Made by a program: the position numbers and the translations under genes
Part shown: positions 9,358-17,778 of the stretch, one piece after another
How positions within the stretch are numbered: the stretch's first letter is position 1
Layout: each line of letters opens with the position of its first letter
The notes under the pieces: model-generated
Databases searched by the model: none
What the model was told of the DNA's origin: nothing
The model's input: only the letters and a program-made list of their open reading frames with translations
NCBI GenBank assembly: GCA_017305665.1
Contig: JAFKKH010000022.1
Location: 124,001 to 188,000 of the forward strand
DNA length: 64,000 nt
Origin: Hyphomicrobiales bacterium
GTDB lineage: Bacteria > Pseudomonadota > Alphaproteobacteria > Rhizobiales > Xanthobacteraceae
Reading direction: 5' to 3'

Positions 9358-9533
9358 GGGTAGGCCCTCGGTTGAAGAGGGGCACACGGTCGCGGAGTGT
9401 TGCTGAACGGCGTGTGAATGGTCGTGTTCCAATCGGAAACAAATTTTTGACGCCCGGTTCAGAGGCGGCGTTGAAACAGCAAGCGGCTGCGCTAGGATAT
9501 CCGTCCCATCCTCGATGTCCCGGGAGGACAGAC

Positions 9534-10004
9534 ATGACAACGTTGACGAAGTTCATCTGCGCGGTTTCAGCGGCCGGGTTTGTTGCCGTTGCGACCATGC
9601 CGGCGCAGGCGCTGACCATGCAGGAGTGCAGTGCCAAGTACAAATCGGCAAAGAGCGCCGGTACGCTCAACGGCCAGAAGTGGAATGATTTCCGCAAGGC
9701 CCAGTGCGGCGAAGGCGCGACCACCGCGGCGGCGCCTGCCGCTGCTCCGGCTGCCGCGCCTGCGGCCAAGCCCGCTCCCGCACCGAAGACCGCCGCTGCG
9801 CCCGCAGCACCCGTTGGCAATGCCGTCTTCCCGTCGGGAGTGTCGTCGAAATATTCCAAGGAGTCGGCCGGCAAGGCTCGCGAGCACACCTGCCTCGATC
9901 AATACAAGGCCAACAAGGCGAGCAACGCCAACGGCGGCCTGAAGTGGATCATGAAGGGCGGCGGCTACTATAGCGAATGCAACAAGCGCTTGAAGGGCGC
10001 CTGA
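9534..10004 (+). CDS. PsiF-like secreted protein with two cysteine modules
   Basis: 156 residues. The signal peptide ends at MPAQA. Two cysteine-bounded modules follow, MQECSAKYKSAKSAGTLNG to AQC and HTCLDQYKANKASNANGG to SEC, separated by a long Ala/Pro/Lys linker with AAAP/APAA repeats. GGGAGGACAGAC precedes the ATG at 9534. The modules resemble PsiF repeats but are divergent. The protein is common in type in Bradyrhizobium relatives; its role is unknown. The head-to-head arrangement with the PsiF gene suggests a related periplasmic function. Confidence 0.7.
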   Translation: MTTLTKFICAVSAAGFVAVATMPAQALTMQECSAKYKSAKSAGTLNGQKWNDFRKAQCGEGATTAAAPAAAPAAAPAAKPAPAPKTAAAPAAPVGNAVFPSGVSSKYSKESAGKAREHTCLDQYKANKASNANGGLKWIMKGGGYYSECNKRLKGA

Positions 10005-10209
10005 TCGTTGCCGGCATCGCGGGCGGGAAGCCCCGCTCGCGATGCTCATCGGCTTTGGACTGCCGCGTTGACGTCACGACGTTGACACGCAGGCTGTCGC
10101 GATGCTGTTCGCGCGCCGCGGATAACTCTTGAAAACCTTTTCCGCGGTCGTGGTCTCCTGCAACATTTCCTTCTAGGATCGTGCGGAGGTCACCAGGACA
10201 CATCCCGCG

Positions 10210-10995
10210 TTGAATATCTCCCTGATGCAAGAACTGCTGGCGCTCGTGTCGGGCGTGCTGGTCGGCTTTTCTCTCGGCCTTGTGGGAGGAGGGGGCTCGA
10301 TCCTCGCGGTGCCGCTGATGGTCTATGTCGTCGGCGTGCCCAATCCGCACGTCGCGATCGGTACCAGCGCGGTCGCGGTCGCCGTCAATGCCGCCGTGAA
10401 TCTTTCCGGCCATGCCCGGCGCGGCAACGTTCTGTGGTCGTGCGCGCTGCCGTTCGCGGCCGCGGGCGTCGCCGGTGCCTTCATCGGATCGGTTCTCGGC
10501 AAGATGCTCGACGGACACAAGCTGCTGGCGTTGTTCGCGCTGCTGATGCTCGTCATTGCCGGTCTGATGTTGCGCAGCCGGGCGCACGTCGGCGATGGCG
10601 ATGTCCGGCTGAATCGCTCCAATCTGCCGGCGTTGCTCGGGCTCGGTCTCGGCACCGGCACGCTCTCGGGCTTCTTCGGGATCGGCGGCGGGTTCCTGAT
10701 CGTGCCGGCGCTGATGCTGGCGACCGGCATGCCGATCCTGAGCGCGGTCGGGTCGTCGCTGGTGGCGGTCACGACGTTCGGGGCGACCACGGCGGCGAGC
10801 TATGCCTGGTCCGGGCTGATCGTCTGGAAGCTGGCCCTGCTATTCGTCGTCGGCGGGATCGGCGGTGGCATTCTCGGCGGTCGCCTCGCCGGCGCCCTGG
10901 CGGTGCGGCGCGGCGCGCTGAACGCGACCTTCGCCGCCGTCATCATCGCGGTTGCGCTCTATATGCTCGTTCGCAGTCTGGCGGCGTGGGGCTGA
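10210..10995 (+). CDS. TSUP family permease (sulfite exporter TauE/SafE-like)
   Basis: 261 residues with about seven to eight membrane helices in two homologous halves, each beginning with a glycine-rich motif: GFSLGLVGGGGSILAVPL near the N-terminus and LSGFFGIGGGFLIVPALML in the middle. This is the signature of the TauE/SafE anion exporters. The start is TTG 10210 with a weak AGGA upstream, or ATG 10225. It is followed after about 90 bp by a DsbA-like gene. The transported anion is not known. Confidence 0.88.
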   Translation: MNISLMQELLALVSGVLVGFSLGLVGGGGSILAVPLMVYVVGVPNPHVAIGTSAVAVAVNAAVNLSGHARRGNVLWSCALPFAAAGVAGAFIGSVLGKMLDGHKLLALFALLMLVIAGLMLRSRAHVGDGDVRLNRSNLPALLGLGLGTGTLSGFFGIGGGFLIVPALMLATGMPILSAVGSSLVAVTTFGATTAASYAWSGLIVWKLALLFVVGGIGGGILGGRLAGALAVRRGALNATFAAVIIAVALYMLVRSLAAWG

Positions 10996-11083
10996 TGCCC
11001 GCGACCGGCGGAACTCTGGCAGCATTGTGATGTGTACCTCTCGCCGGCCCGTGCTAGACGGGGCCGGATCAGCGGAGACCACA

Positions 11084-11758
11084 ATGTCTGACTTGGGATA
11101 TGGACAGCGCCTCATGGCGACGCGGCGCGAGACCCTCGGCCTTCTCGGAACCGGGACGGCCCTGCTTGGCCTGGCGGCGCGGCCGGCCTTTGCCGACAGC
11201 AATCCCGACGAGGTCCTGACCGAGGCGGGCGTGCTGCGCGATCCCGATATTCCGGCGGCGGGGAACAAGGACGGCGACATCAGCATCGTCGAATATTTCG
11301 ACTACAACTGTCCGTACTGCCGCAAGCTCGCGCCCGAACTGGCGCAGGTGGTGTTCGACGACGGCAAGATCCGGATGATCTTCAAGGACTGGCCGATCCT
11401 CGGGCCGGTCTCGGTCTACGCATCGAAGATGGCGCTCGCCACCAAATACCAGGACAAGTTCGCCGAGACGCACGAGGCGCTGATGAGCACCAGCTCGCGG
11501 CTGACGGAATCGCGGATTCGCGAACTGCTGGCCAACGCCAAGATCGACGTCGATCGTGCGGTCAAGGATGCCGGCACCCACGAGTCCGAGATCAACGCCA
11601 TCCTGAAGCGCAACAACGCGCAGGCGACCGCGTTCGGGTTCAACGGCACGCCGGCCTTCATCATCGGAAAGTTCCGCGTGCCGGGCGCGCTGACTATGGC
11701 GCAGTTCGAGCAGGCGATCGGCGACGCCCGCAAGGCCGCGGCAGCGAGGAAGAAATAG
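11084..11758 (+). CDS. DsbA-family periplasmic thiol oxidoreductase
   Basis: 224 residues. The N-terminus has a Tat-like twin arginine (MATRRETLGLLGTG) followed by a hydrophobic stretch ending FADSN, so export through Tat is plausible. The thioredoxin fold carries the active site CPYC in FDYNCPYCRKLAPE and the cis-proline segment FNGTPAFIIG. A helical insertion lies between them, as in the DsbA/ScsC group. Start ATG 11084 follows GGAGACCACA. It probably introduces disulfides in periplasmic proteins and would need DsbB or another partner for reoxidation. Confidence 0.88.
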   Translation: MSDLGYGQRLMATRRETLGLLGTGTALLGLAARPAFADSNPDEVLTEAGVLRDPDIPAAGNKDGDISIVEYFDYNCPYCRKLAPELAQVVFDDGKIRMIFKDWPILGPVSVYASKMALATKYQDKFAETHEALMSTSSRLTESRIRELLANAKIDVDRAVKDAGTHESEINAILKRNNAQATAFGFNGTPAFIIGKFRVPGALTMAQFEQAIGDARKAAAARKK

Positions 11759-11791
11759 CCGCCGGGCTCGGGCGGCTATCGTTCCATCGCG

Positions 11792-11998
11792 CTATCGCGA
11801 CGAGATTCTCACCCAGTCGTCATGCGTGCGCTGCTTGAGTGCCTGCCACTCCATCGCGGCGACGTCCCAGTTGACGAGGGTCTGGTTGCTCTGCGCCGTC
11901 TGACCGCTGGCAACCGTCGATGTCTGCAGGGAATCGTGGATATAGACGCCGGCGATCAGCAGCAGCGCGCCCAAGATCATTCCGAGAAACGTTCGCAT
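11792..11998 (-). CDS. Small single-pass membrane protein of unknown function
   Basis: 68 residues. One N-terminal hydrophobic helix (FLGMILGALLLIAGVYI) is followed by a polar tail with WDVAAMEWQALKQRTHDDW. An ideal Shine-Dalgarno GGAGGT sits four bases before the ATG at 11998, which supports real translation. The helix could be an anchor or an uncleaved signal. It is convergent with the DsbA-like gene and precedes the haemoglobin gene on the same strand direction but is separated by about 80 bp. Confidence 0.65.
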   Translation of the reverse strand: MRTFLGMILGALLLIAGVYIHDSLQTSTVASGQTAQSNQTLVNWDVAAMEWQALKQRTHDDWVRISSR

Positions 11999-12076
11999 GA
12001 CGACCTCCGTTGAGGCCGATCAACGCCTGTCGTGCCGCTTGGTTCCGGAACCGCGCGCGTGCGCTATCAGCCGATA

Positions 12077-12484
12077 TCAACCTTGGGGCGGCCACGGCCG
12101 GTCCGGCCGATAGAACAGGCCAAGTTGCAGGCTCTCGGCAATGCGATGGGCCCGATCCATGAAGGCCGCGCGGATGGTGTCGTCGCAGAGTTCGCGGCAG
12201 GTATCCTCGAACAAGGCAAGCCAGCGGGTGAACAACTCCGGCTTCATGCCGGGCAACGCCATGTGCTTCATCATCGGATTGCCTTTGTAGCGGCCTGAGG
12301 TCAGCATCACAGACGACCAGAACGCGTACATCTTCTCCAGATGATGCGGCCAGTTATCCTTGATGGCGCGGTCGAAGATCGGGCCCAGCTCGGCATCGGT
12401 GCGCACCTTGGTATAGAAGGCGTCGACCAGCCGGACGATACCGTCCTCGGACACATGGTCCATTCGCTCGGCAGCAAGCATCAT
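12077..12484 (-). CDS. Group III truncated haemoglobin
   Basis: 135 residues with the 2-on-2 globin pattern: VDAFYTKVRTDAELGPIFDR, then HLEKMYAFWSSVMLTSGRYKG and MKHMALPGMKPELFTRWLALF carrying the proximal His region. Group III globins bind O2 or NO, and this one sits with an NsrR-type repressor, so a role in NO or low-oxygen stress is likely. Its ATG overlaps the stop of the upstream 61-residue gene (the GTATGATG junction), so the two are translationally coupled. A longer in-frame ORF to 12703 has no family sequence and is rejected. Confidence 0.88.
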   Translation of the reverse strand: MMLAAERMDHVSEDGIVRLVDAFYTKVRTDAELGPIFDRAIKDNWPHHLEKMYAFWSSVMLTSGRYKGNPMMKHMALPGMKPELFTRWLALFEDTCRELCDDTIRAAFMDRAHRIAESLQLGLFYRPDRPWPPQG

Positions 12485-12666
12485 ACGACTATCGCCACGA
12501 CGATCACGCCGGCCACGGTCCAGACCAGCGAGTTGATCAGCATGCGCACCAGGTGCGTATAGTCGCCCGCGGTCTCGCTGCGAAGGCCGAGCGCGTTGCA
12601 CGCGATCGTTCCTGGCAGCAGAAAGGATTTTGCGACGGTATCGCCGAATGTTGCGGTCTTGCTCAT
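12481..12666 (-). CDS. 61-residue membrane peptide coupled to truncated haemoglobin
   Basis: Short protein with a polar N-terminal half (KTATFGDTVAKSFLLPGT) and a strong C-terminal membrane helix LVWTVAGVIVVAIVV ending the protein. AAAGGAGGG lies 4 bp before the ATG, one of the best ribosome sites in the window. Its TGA overlaps the haemoglobin start, and the NsrR-type operator is about 60 bp upstream. No named family is recognised. It may anchor or support the globin at the membrane, but that is inference from coupling only. Confidence 0.7.
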   Translation of the reverse strand: MSKTATFGDTVAKSFLLPGTIACNALGLRSETAGDYTHLVRMLINSLVWTVAGVIVVAIVV

Positions 12667-12728
12667 GGCGCCCTCCTTTCAAAAGGACAGGCAGGCTATA
12701 CATCGGCGGTTGCTTAAAAGCAATATTT

Positions 12729-12740
12729 AAGATATATCTT
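12729..12740. promoter_or_regulatory. Candidate NsrR/Rrf2 operator
   Basis: A perfect palindrome AAGATATATCTT in an otherwise AT-rich patch of the 103-bp divergent gap between the 61-residue gene and the Rrf2 gene. The known NsrR half-site is AAGATG(C/T)ATTT, so this is a good match in each arm. Its position suits control of both divergent transcripts. Binding itself is inferred. Confidence 0.65.
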
Positions 12741-12769
12741 TATCCGCAGCCGCCACATGGGAGACATGC

Positions 12770-13252
12770 ATGCGCCTCACCACCTATTCGGACTACGCGC
12801 TGCGGGTGCTGATGTATCTCGCGCTGAAGCCCGAGGGGCTGTCGACCATCGCCGAGATCGCCGAGAGCTACGACATTTCCGAAACCCATCTGATGAAGGT
12901 GGCGCATCAGCTCGGCGTCGCCGGCTACATCGAGACCGTGCGCGGGCGGGGCGGTGGCCTGCGGCTCGCGAGGCCGGTCGAGGCCATCGGTCTCGCCGAC
13001 GTCATCCGTACCACCGAACCGGACATGGCGATCGTGTCGTGCTTCAAGCCGGTCGAGGCGCCCTGTGCGATCTTCCCGAGCTGTGTCCTGAAGCGGGCGC
13101 TGGAGAAGGCGCGCGATGCCTTCCTGGCCGTGCTCGAGGATTACACGCTGGCGGATCTGGTGGCGCCGCGCGCGAGCCTCTCGGGCCTGCTCGGCATCGG
13201 CCCGGCGGCGGACGTCAAGCGGCCGCGAACACCCGCACGACCCAGTCGATGA
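12770..13252 (+). CDS. nsrR: Rrf2 family nitric-oxide-sensing repressor, NsrR type
   Basis: 160 residues. The N-terminal winged helix MRLTTYSDYALRVLMYLAL and ETHLMKVAHQLGVAGYIETV match NsrR closely. Three cysteines at about residues 91, 99 and 105 (SCFKPVEAPCAIFPSC) are placed to hold the NO-sensitive Fe-S cluster; IscR-type spacing differs. NsrR represses NO-detoxifying genes until NO damages the cluster. The divergent globin unit with a palindromic operator between fits this. Its 3' end overlaps the convergent LysR gene by 38 bp. Confidence 0.85.
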   Translation: MRLTTYSDYALRVLMYLALKPEGLSTIAEIAESYDISETHLMKVAHQLGVAGYIETVRGRGGGLRLARPVEAIGLADVIRTTEPDMAIVSCFKPVEAPCAIFPSCVLKRALEKARDAFLAVLEDYTLADLVAPRASLSGLLGIGPAADVKRPRTPARPSR

Positions 13253-14102
13253 ACACCCGCAGCCGCAATGACAACTGCCGATGTCGCGGATAGAGCAGCG
13301 ACACCGGCGTCGGTGACGGTGCGACGTCAGGCAGCACCACGGCGAGCGTGCCGCGCCGGATGTCGTCCGCGAGCGGATAGCGCGGCGCCTGCACCAGCCC
13401 GAACCCCTGCCGCGCCGCCTCGACCAGCGTATCGGCGCTGTTGACCGTGAACGTCGCTGGCAACGTGACGTTGCGGATCGCACCGTCGACGCTGAATTCG
13501 AGCGGCAGCAGCGTCCCCGTTGCGGAGGAATGGAAGCCGACCATTCTGTGCCCGTCGAGCGCGTCGATGTTTTTTGGAGTGCCGAAGCGATCGAGATAGG
13601 CGGGCGAGGCGCAGGTGATCTCCTCCAGCATGGCGACACAGCGGGCGATCATGTCGCTGTCGCGCAGCTCGCCGGCGCGCAGCACGCAGTCGATTCCTTC
13701 GCGCACCGGATCGACCAGCCGGTCGCCTTCGCTCATGTACAGATCGATCTCCGGGTATTGCGCGAAAAACTCCGCGAGCCGCGGCAGCAGGAAGTACCGC
13801 GCCAGCCGGCCATGCACCTCGCAGCGCAACGGTCCCTTCGGGATGGCGCCGCCGAACGCGGATTCGGCGTCCTCCAGATCGGCGATCAGCGACAGGCAGC
13901 GCTGATGATAGGCCTCGCCATCGAGCGTCGGGCTGACATGGCGCGTGGTCCGCTGCAGCAGGCGAACGCCGAGCCGGGCCTCGAGCTGCTTCACCGCATC
14001 GGTGACGGTGGAGCGCGGCAGCCCGAGATCGTCGGCGGCGAGGGTGAAGCTGCGACGCTCCACCACCCGCGTGAACACACGCATCGCGTCAAATCGGTCC
14101 AT
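13215..14102 (-). CDS. LysR family transcriptional regulator
   Basis: 295 residues. The N-terminal helix-turn-helix is MDRFDAMRVFTRVVERRSFT followed by LGLPRSTVTDAVKQLEARLG, and RLLQRTTRHVSPTLDG completes the standard LysR head. The effector domain (PLRCEVHGRLARYFLLPRL, GIDCVLRAGELRDSDM) belongs to the CrgA-like subgroup. It is divergent from an SDR gene across about 120 bp, the usual arrangement for a LysR regulator and its target. The tail overlaps nsrR by 38 bp. Confidence 0.9.
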   Translation of the reverse strand: MDRFDAMRVFTRVVERRSFTLAADDLGLPRSTVTDAVKQLEARLGVRLLQRTTRHVSPTLDGEAYHQRCLSLIADLEDAESAFGGAIPKGPLRCEVHGRLARYFLLPRLAEFFAQYPEIDLYMSEGDRLVDPVREGIDCVLRAGELRDSDMIARCVAMLEEITCASPAYLDRFGTPKNIDALDGHRMVGFHSSATGTLLPLEFSVDGAIRNVTLPATFTVNSADTLVEAARQGFGLVQAPRYPLADDIRRGTLAVVLPDVAPSPTPVSLLYPRHRQLSLRLRVFIDWVVRVFAAA

Positions 14103-14224
14103 GGTATTATTCAGACATCTCGGACAGTGTTGTCAGAAAATGCATGATTATCCGGGAGTGGCAAGGGCGTATCTACTCCCCATCGAACGCGGTTGACCGC
14201 GGTCAGGCGATGAGGAGATTAAAA

Positions 14225-14965
14225 ATGTCGAATGAAACCAAAAAGGTAGCCATTGTCACCGGCGCCTCGCGCGGGATCGGCGCCGCGGTGGCCGAACGGC
14301 TGGCCCACGACGGCTTTGCCGTGATCATCAACTACTCCGGCGATGCCAACCCGGCGGACGCGCTGGCCCGCAGAATCGAAAGCGCGAGTGGTCGGGCCCT
14401 GACCGCGAAGGCGGATGTCAGCGACGTCCGGGCGGTACGACAGATGTTCGATGCGGCGGAAGCGGCCTTCGGCGGCGTCGACGTGCTGGTCAACAACGCC
14501 GGCACCATGAGCCTCACGACCATCGCGGATGCCGACGACGCAAGTTTCGACCGCATGATGAACGTCAATCTGCGCGGCACCTTCAACACGCTGCGCGAGG
14601 CGGCGAAGCGCCTGCGCAACGGCGGCCGCATCATCAACCTCTCGTCGAGCGTGCTCGGTCTTCGGCTCGAGGGTTATGGAATCTACTCGGCGACCAAGGC
14701 CGCGGTGGAGATGCTGACGGACGTTCTCTCCAAGGAGCTGCGCGGCCGCGCCATCACGGCGAACACCGTCGCGCCGGGACCGACCGCGACCGATCTGTTC
14801 TTCAAGGGCAAGTCGGAGGAGTTGATCGATCGCATGGCGAAGATGAATCCGATGGAGCGGCTCGGCACGCCCGAAGATATTGCCGCCGCCGTCGCCTTCC
14901 TCGCCGGTCCCGATGGCGGATGGATCAACGGCCAGACCCTGCGCGCCAACGGCGGCATGGTGTGA
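14225..14965 (+). CDS. Short-chain dehydrogenase/reductase
   Basis: 246 residues, classical SDR. The cofactor motif is TGASRGIG, then NNAG, the catalytic Tyr-Lys in YSATKAAVEM with a preceding Ser (INLSSSVLGL), and the C-terminal INGQTLRANGGMV. The pattern and length fit 3-oxoacyl-ACP reductase-like SDRs, although the substrate could be any carbonyl. ATG 14225 has GAGGAG with an A-rich spacer; the longer frame from 14144 is not conserved. Probably controlled by the divergent LysR protein. Confidence 0.88.
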   Translation: MSNETKKVAIVTGASRGIGAAVAERLAHDGFAVIINYSGDANPADALARRIESASGRALTAKADVSDVRAVRQMFDAAEAAFGGVDVLVNNAGTMSLTTIADADDASFDRMMNVNLRGTFNTLREAAKRLRNGGRIINLSSSVLGLRLEGYGIYSATKAAVEMLTDVLSKELRGRAITANTVAPGPTATDLFFKGKSEELIDRMAKMNPMERLGTPEDIAAAVAFLAGPDGGWINGQTLRANGGMV

Positions 14966-14975
14966 GGCGTTTGTT

Positions 14976-16076
14976 TCACCGTTCGCCGCGCAGCCACGCC
15001 AGGATCTCCGCGTTGATCTCGCGTGGATAGGCGTGGCTGAGGTCGGCGATCTCGTGAAGGCTGACATCGGCGCCTGCCGCCGCGAGTGCCTCGCGCGCCT
15101 GCCGTGCCACCTCGATGGGAAACATCCAGTCGAGGCGGCCGTGCACCTGAAAGACGGGTAAGCCGCGCAGGCGTTCCGCGTCGGCCATCTGCGCCATCAG
15201 CGGATGAAAGGTGGCGGCGACCGGCGCGAGGTGCGTGAAAGGTGAGGCCGCTTCCAGCCCGCTGACATAACAGAAGGTGCCGCCGTCGCTCATGCCGGTG
15301 AGAAGCATCCGCGCCGGATCGATCGACCACTCCGAACGCACCGCCTCCAGAATCCGCATCAGGTTGGGCGTGTCGGCATCGTCGCCCATCAGCGCCCATG
15401 TCGGGCCGGTCGCCGTCGGCGAGATCACGATCGCACCATGGCTGCGCGCGGCACGCAACCAGCTCCACAGGAAAGCACGGCCGTTGCCGCTGCCGCCATG
15501 CAGCGCCACGACCAGCGGCCAGGTGCGTTCGCCCGTGTAATCTTCCGGCACGTAGAGCGAATAGCCGCCGCGGCTGCCGGGCTCGTTGTCAAAGTGATGG
15601 ACGCCGCTGCCGGGCGCGGGAGGTTTCGCGAACCGTGCCAGCGCGGCCGCGTCATTACGCATGTCGGGCGCAAGAAAAAACTGGCTCACCGGCGGCAACC
15701 GCGCGGCGAGCGGATACAGCGCCTCCTGCGCACGCGGCAAATAGCGCATCGCGCGAAACACGTCGCGGATGTCGCCGCCCTCGTTTTGCACGGCGCGAAG
15801 TTTTGCGAATCCGGCGAGCGCGGCATCGCTCGCAATCTGAAGCGGCGCGCTGACGTCGGCGAAACCGTCCGCCCAGTCATCGAGTCGCACGCGAACGTCC
15901 TGCAGGGCCTGATCCGGAGCCTCGACCTGCGCCATGATCGCGTCGAAGGCGGGCGGATGAAAATGGCGTGCGATGAATTCCAGCGCTTCCAGCGACTGCA
16001 ATAACGGCGGCAGCACCGCCACGATGTGGTCCACCACGGCTTCGCCGGCGGGGTTGGAAGGCCGTGAGTCGGTCAA
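14976..16076 (-). CDS. Alpha/beta hydrolase, phospholipase/carboxylesterase type
   Basis: 366 residues. The N-terminal 150 residues are helical and of no known family. The C-terminal half has the hydrolase core: PLVVALHGGSGNGRAFLW (oxyanion hole), GMSDGGTFCY (nucleophile Ser), FQVHGRLDWMFPIEVARQ (Asp) and DLSHAYPRE (His). No signal peptide. The gene is convergent with the SDR, with a 10-bp gap. An esterase acting on an acylated compound is likely; the substrate is unknown. Confidence 0.82.
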   Translation of the reverse strand: MTDSRPSNPAGEAVVDHIVAVLPPLLQSLEALEFIARHFHPPAFDAIMAQVEAPDQALQDVRVRLDDWADGFADVSAPLQIASDAALAGFAKLRAVQNEGGDIRDVFRAMRYLPRAQEALYPLAARLPPVSQFFLAPDMRNDAAALARFAKPPAPGSGVHHFDNEPGSRGGYSLYVPEDYTGERTWPLVVALHGGSGNGRAFLWSWLRAARSHGAIVISPTATGPTWALMGDDADTPNLMRILEAVRSEWSIDPARMLLTGMSDGGTFCYVSGLEAASPFTHLAPVAATFHPLMAQMADAERLRGLPVFQVHGRLDWMFPIEVARQAREALAAAGADVSLHEIADLSHAYPREINAEILAWLRGER

Positions 16077-16123
16077 TGGTGCCTCGATGCAGCCGTTCGT
16101 GACGTCACGTTCGCGCAGCCTTG

Positions 16124-17095
16124 TCAGTGCAGCCTCGGCTTCCGCAGCATTTTTGCGCGGTCGGTCGAGGTCACCACCACGTCGAAGGTGTCGCCCTCGC
16201 GATAGAGCGTCAGCGGCACGTCGACGCCGGCATCGCCCAGCGCCCAGAGCTTCCGGTAGAACTGCCCCGAGTCCGAAATCTTCTCGCCCTTCACCGCGAG
16301 GATCACGTCGCCGGTGCGGAGCTCGGCGCGGGATGCCGGTCCCTTCGGTGCGATGCCGACCGCGACGATCTTGTCATCGATCTCGGTCACGTACATGCCG
16401 AGCCAGGGTCGCGCCGGCTTGTTGACTCGACCGAACGTTCTGAGGTCGTCGAGGATCGGCTTCAGGAGATCGATCGGAACGTTCATGTTGAGGTTCTCGC
16501 TTTTCCCGCCGTGCTCGCGTTCGAGCTGCAGCGAGCCGATCCCGATCAGTTCGCCGGCGGCGGAGATCAGGCCGGTGCCGCCCCAGTTCGGATGGGCGGG
16601 ATAGGTGAAAATGGCTTCGTCCAGCAGATATTCCCAGTAGCCGGCGAACTCCTGCTTGGCGACGATGCGGCCGGCGAGCGAGCGCGTCCGGCCGCCGATG
16701 CCGCCGACCACGATGCGGTCGTTCAGTCCGGCCGCGGCGGACGATCCCAACGGCAGCGGATCGAGATCGAGCGAGCCCAGCGCCTGCACCAGACCGAAGC
16801 CGCTCTCCTGGTCGAAGCCGAGCGCGTGGCCCTGCACCACGCGGCCGTCGGCGAGATGCAGCCACACGGTCTCCGCCTCGGTGATGAGATACCCGATGGT
16901 GAGGATAAGGCCGTCGTCGATCACGACGCCGTTGCCGGCGCGTTCGGTGCCGAGGGTGTCCGCCGTGAAGGCGTCAGACGGGATGATGCTGTGCAGGCCG
17001 ACCACCGACAACAGCGTGCGTTCGAGATCGAAGCCAAAATCCTCCGCGCGCGGCTGAACGGCTGATGGCACCTTCCATTCGGTCAATGAGGCCAT
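16124..17095 (-). CDS. S1C (HtrA/Deg)-like PDZ protein with a lost catalytic triad
   Basis: 323 residues: a chymotrypsin-fold domain (about 40-205) and a C-terminal PDZ domain (about 215-310; LGMYVTEIDDKIVAV, GPASRAELRTGDVILAVKGE). Against HtrA, the His segment TNAHVV reads TIGYLI, the Asp segment DPKTDLALL reads DQESGFGLV, and GNSGGPL reads PNWGGTGL, so His, Asp and Ser all appear replaced. There is no signal peptide. It is probably a non-proteolytic scaffold or peptide-binding protein. Start ATG 17095 has AGGGAG upstream. It follows the esterase gene's direction and may be its operon leader (47 bp gap). Confidence 0.8.
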   Translation of the reverse strand: MASLTEWKVPSAVQPRAEDFGFDLERTLLSVVGLHSIIPSDAFTADTLGTERAGNGVVIDDGLILTIGYLITEAETVWLHLADGRVVQGHALGFDQESGFGLVQALGSLDLDPLPLGSSAAAGLNDRIVVGGIGGRTRSLAGRIVAKQEFAGYWEYLLDEAIFTYPAHPNWGGTGLISAAGELIGIGSLQLEREHGGKSENLNMNVPIDLLKPILDDLRTFGRVNKPARPWLGMYVTEIDDKIVAVGIAPKGPASRAELRTGDVILAVKGEKISDSGQFYRKLWALGDAGVDVPLTLYREGDTFDVVVTSTDRAKMLRKPRLH

Positions 17096-17220
17096 GCGGG
17101 GTCTCCCTGCGATGCGCGGATGCGGGCCTGGCGGCATACCGCCCCTGCTCCGTCAACGAACATAAGCGCCAAACGTTCGCAGCGAAAGCTGGGCCGCGAC
17201 AGGAGACGTGGTGCCGCAGG

Positions 17221-17778
17221 CTACGGATCGAGCTCGGTGTCCCAGTAGAGATAGTCCAGCCAGCTATCGTGCAGATAGTTCGGCGGAAACAGCCGGCCGT
17301 TGCGGTGAAGCTGATGCACGGTCGGCGCGTAGGGCGTTTGCCTCGGAAACATCCGCGCCTGCTGCGTCGTCAGGTTGCCCTTGCGCAGGTTGCAGGGCGA
17401 GCAGGCCGCGACGACGTTCTCCCAGGTGGTCTGGCCGCCCTTCGAGCGCGGAATGATGTGATCGAAGGTGAGGTCCTCGGGCGCGCCGCAATACTGGCAG
17501 TGGAAGCGATCGCGCAGGAAGACGTTGAACCGGGTGAAGGCTGGATGGGTGGTCGGCTTCACGAACGACTTCAGCGACACCACGCTCGGAAGCTGCATTT
17601 CGAACGAGGGGCTGTGGACCGCGCGGTCGTAGTGCTCGACGATGTTGACGCGGTCGAGGAACACCGCCTTGATCGCGTCTTGCCACGACCAAAGGGACAG
17701 CGGGTAGTAACTCAGCGGCCGGAAGTCCGCGTTCAGGACCAGCACCGGCCAGCCGCCCTGTGAGACATGTGCGTTCAA
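17221..17778 (-). CDS. HNH endonuclease domain protein
   Basis: 185 residues. The central segment FHCQYCGAPEDLTFDHIIPR with SKGGQTTWENVVAACSPCN holds the HNH His (FDHIIP), the Asn of WENVV and two CxxC zinc-binding pairs. The N-terminus VLVLNADFRPLSYYPLSLW is typical of the small alphaproteobacterial HNH family of unknown role. Start chosen at TTG 17778 because CAGGAG precedes it and the conserved part begins there; an open frame continues to 17937 without similarity. It could be a nicking or structure-specific nuclease; the target is unknown. Confidence 0.8.
   Translation of the reverse strand: MNAHVSQGGWPVLVLNADFRPLSYYPLSLWSWQDAIKAVFLDRVNIVEHYDRAVHSPSFEMQLPSVVSLKSFVKPTTHPAFTRFNVFLRDRFHCQYCGAPEDLTFDHIIPRSKGGQTTWENVVAACSPCNLRKGNLTTQQARMFPRQTPYAPTVHQLHRNGRLFPPNYLHDSWLDYLYWDTELDP

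Noticed and set aside
12485-12703. Long N-terminal extension of the haemoglobin frame
   Set aside because: The stretch is the shadow of the 61-residue peptide gene; the globin start overlaps that gene's stop.
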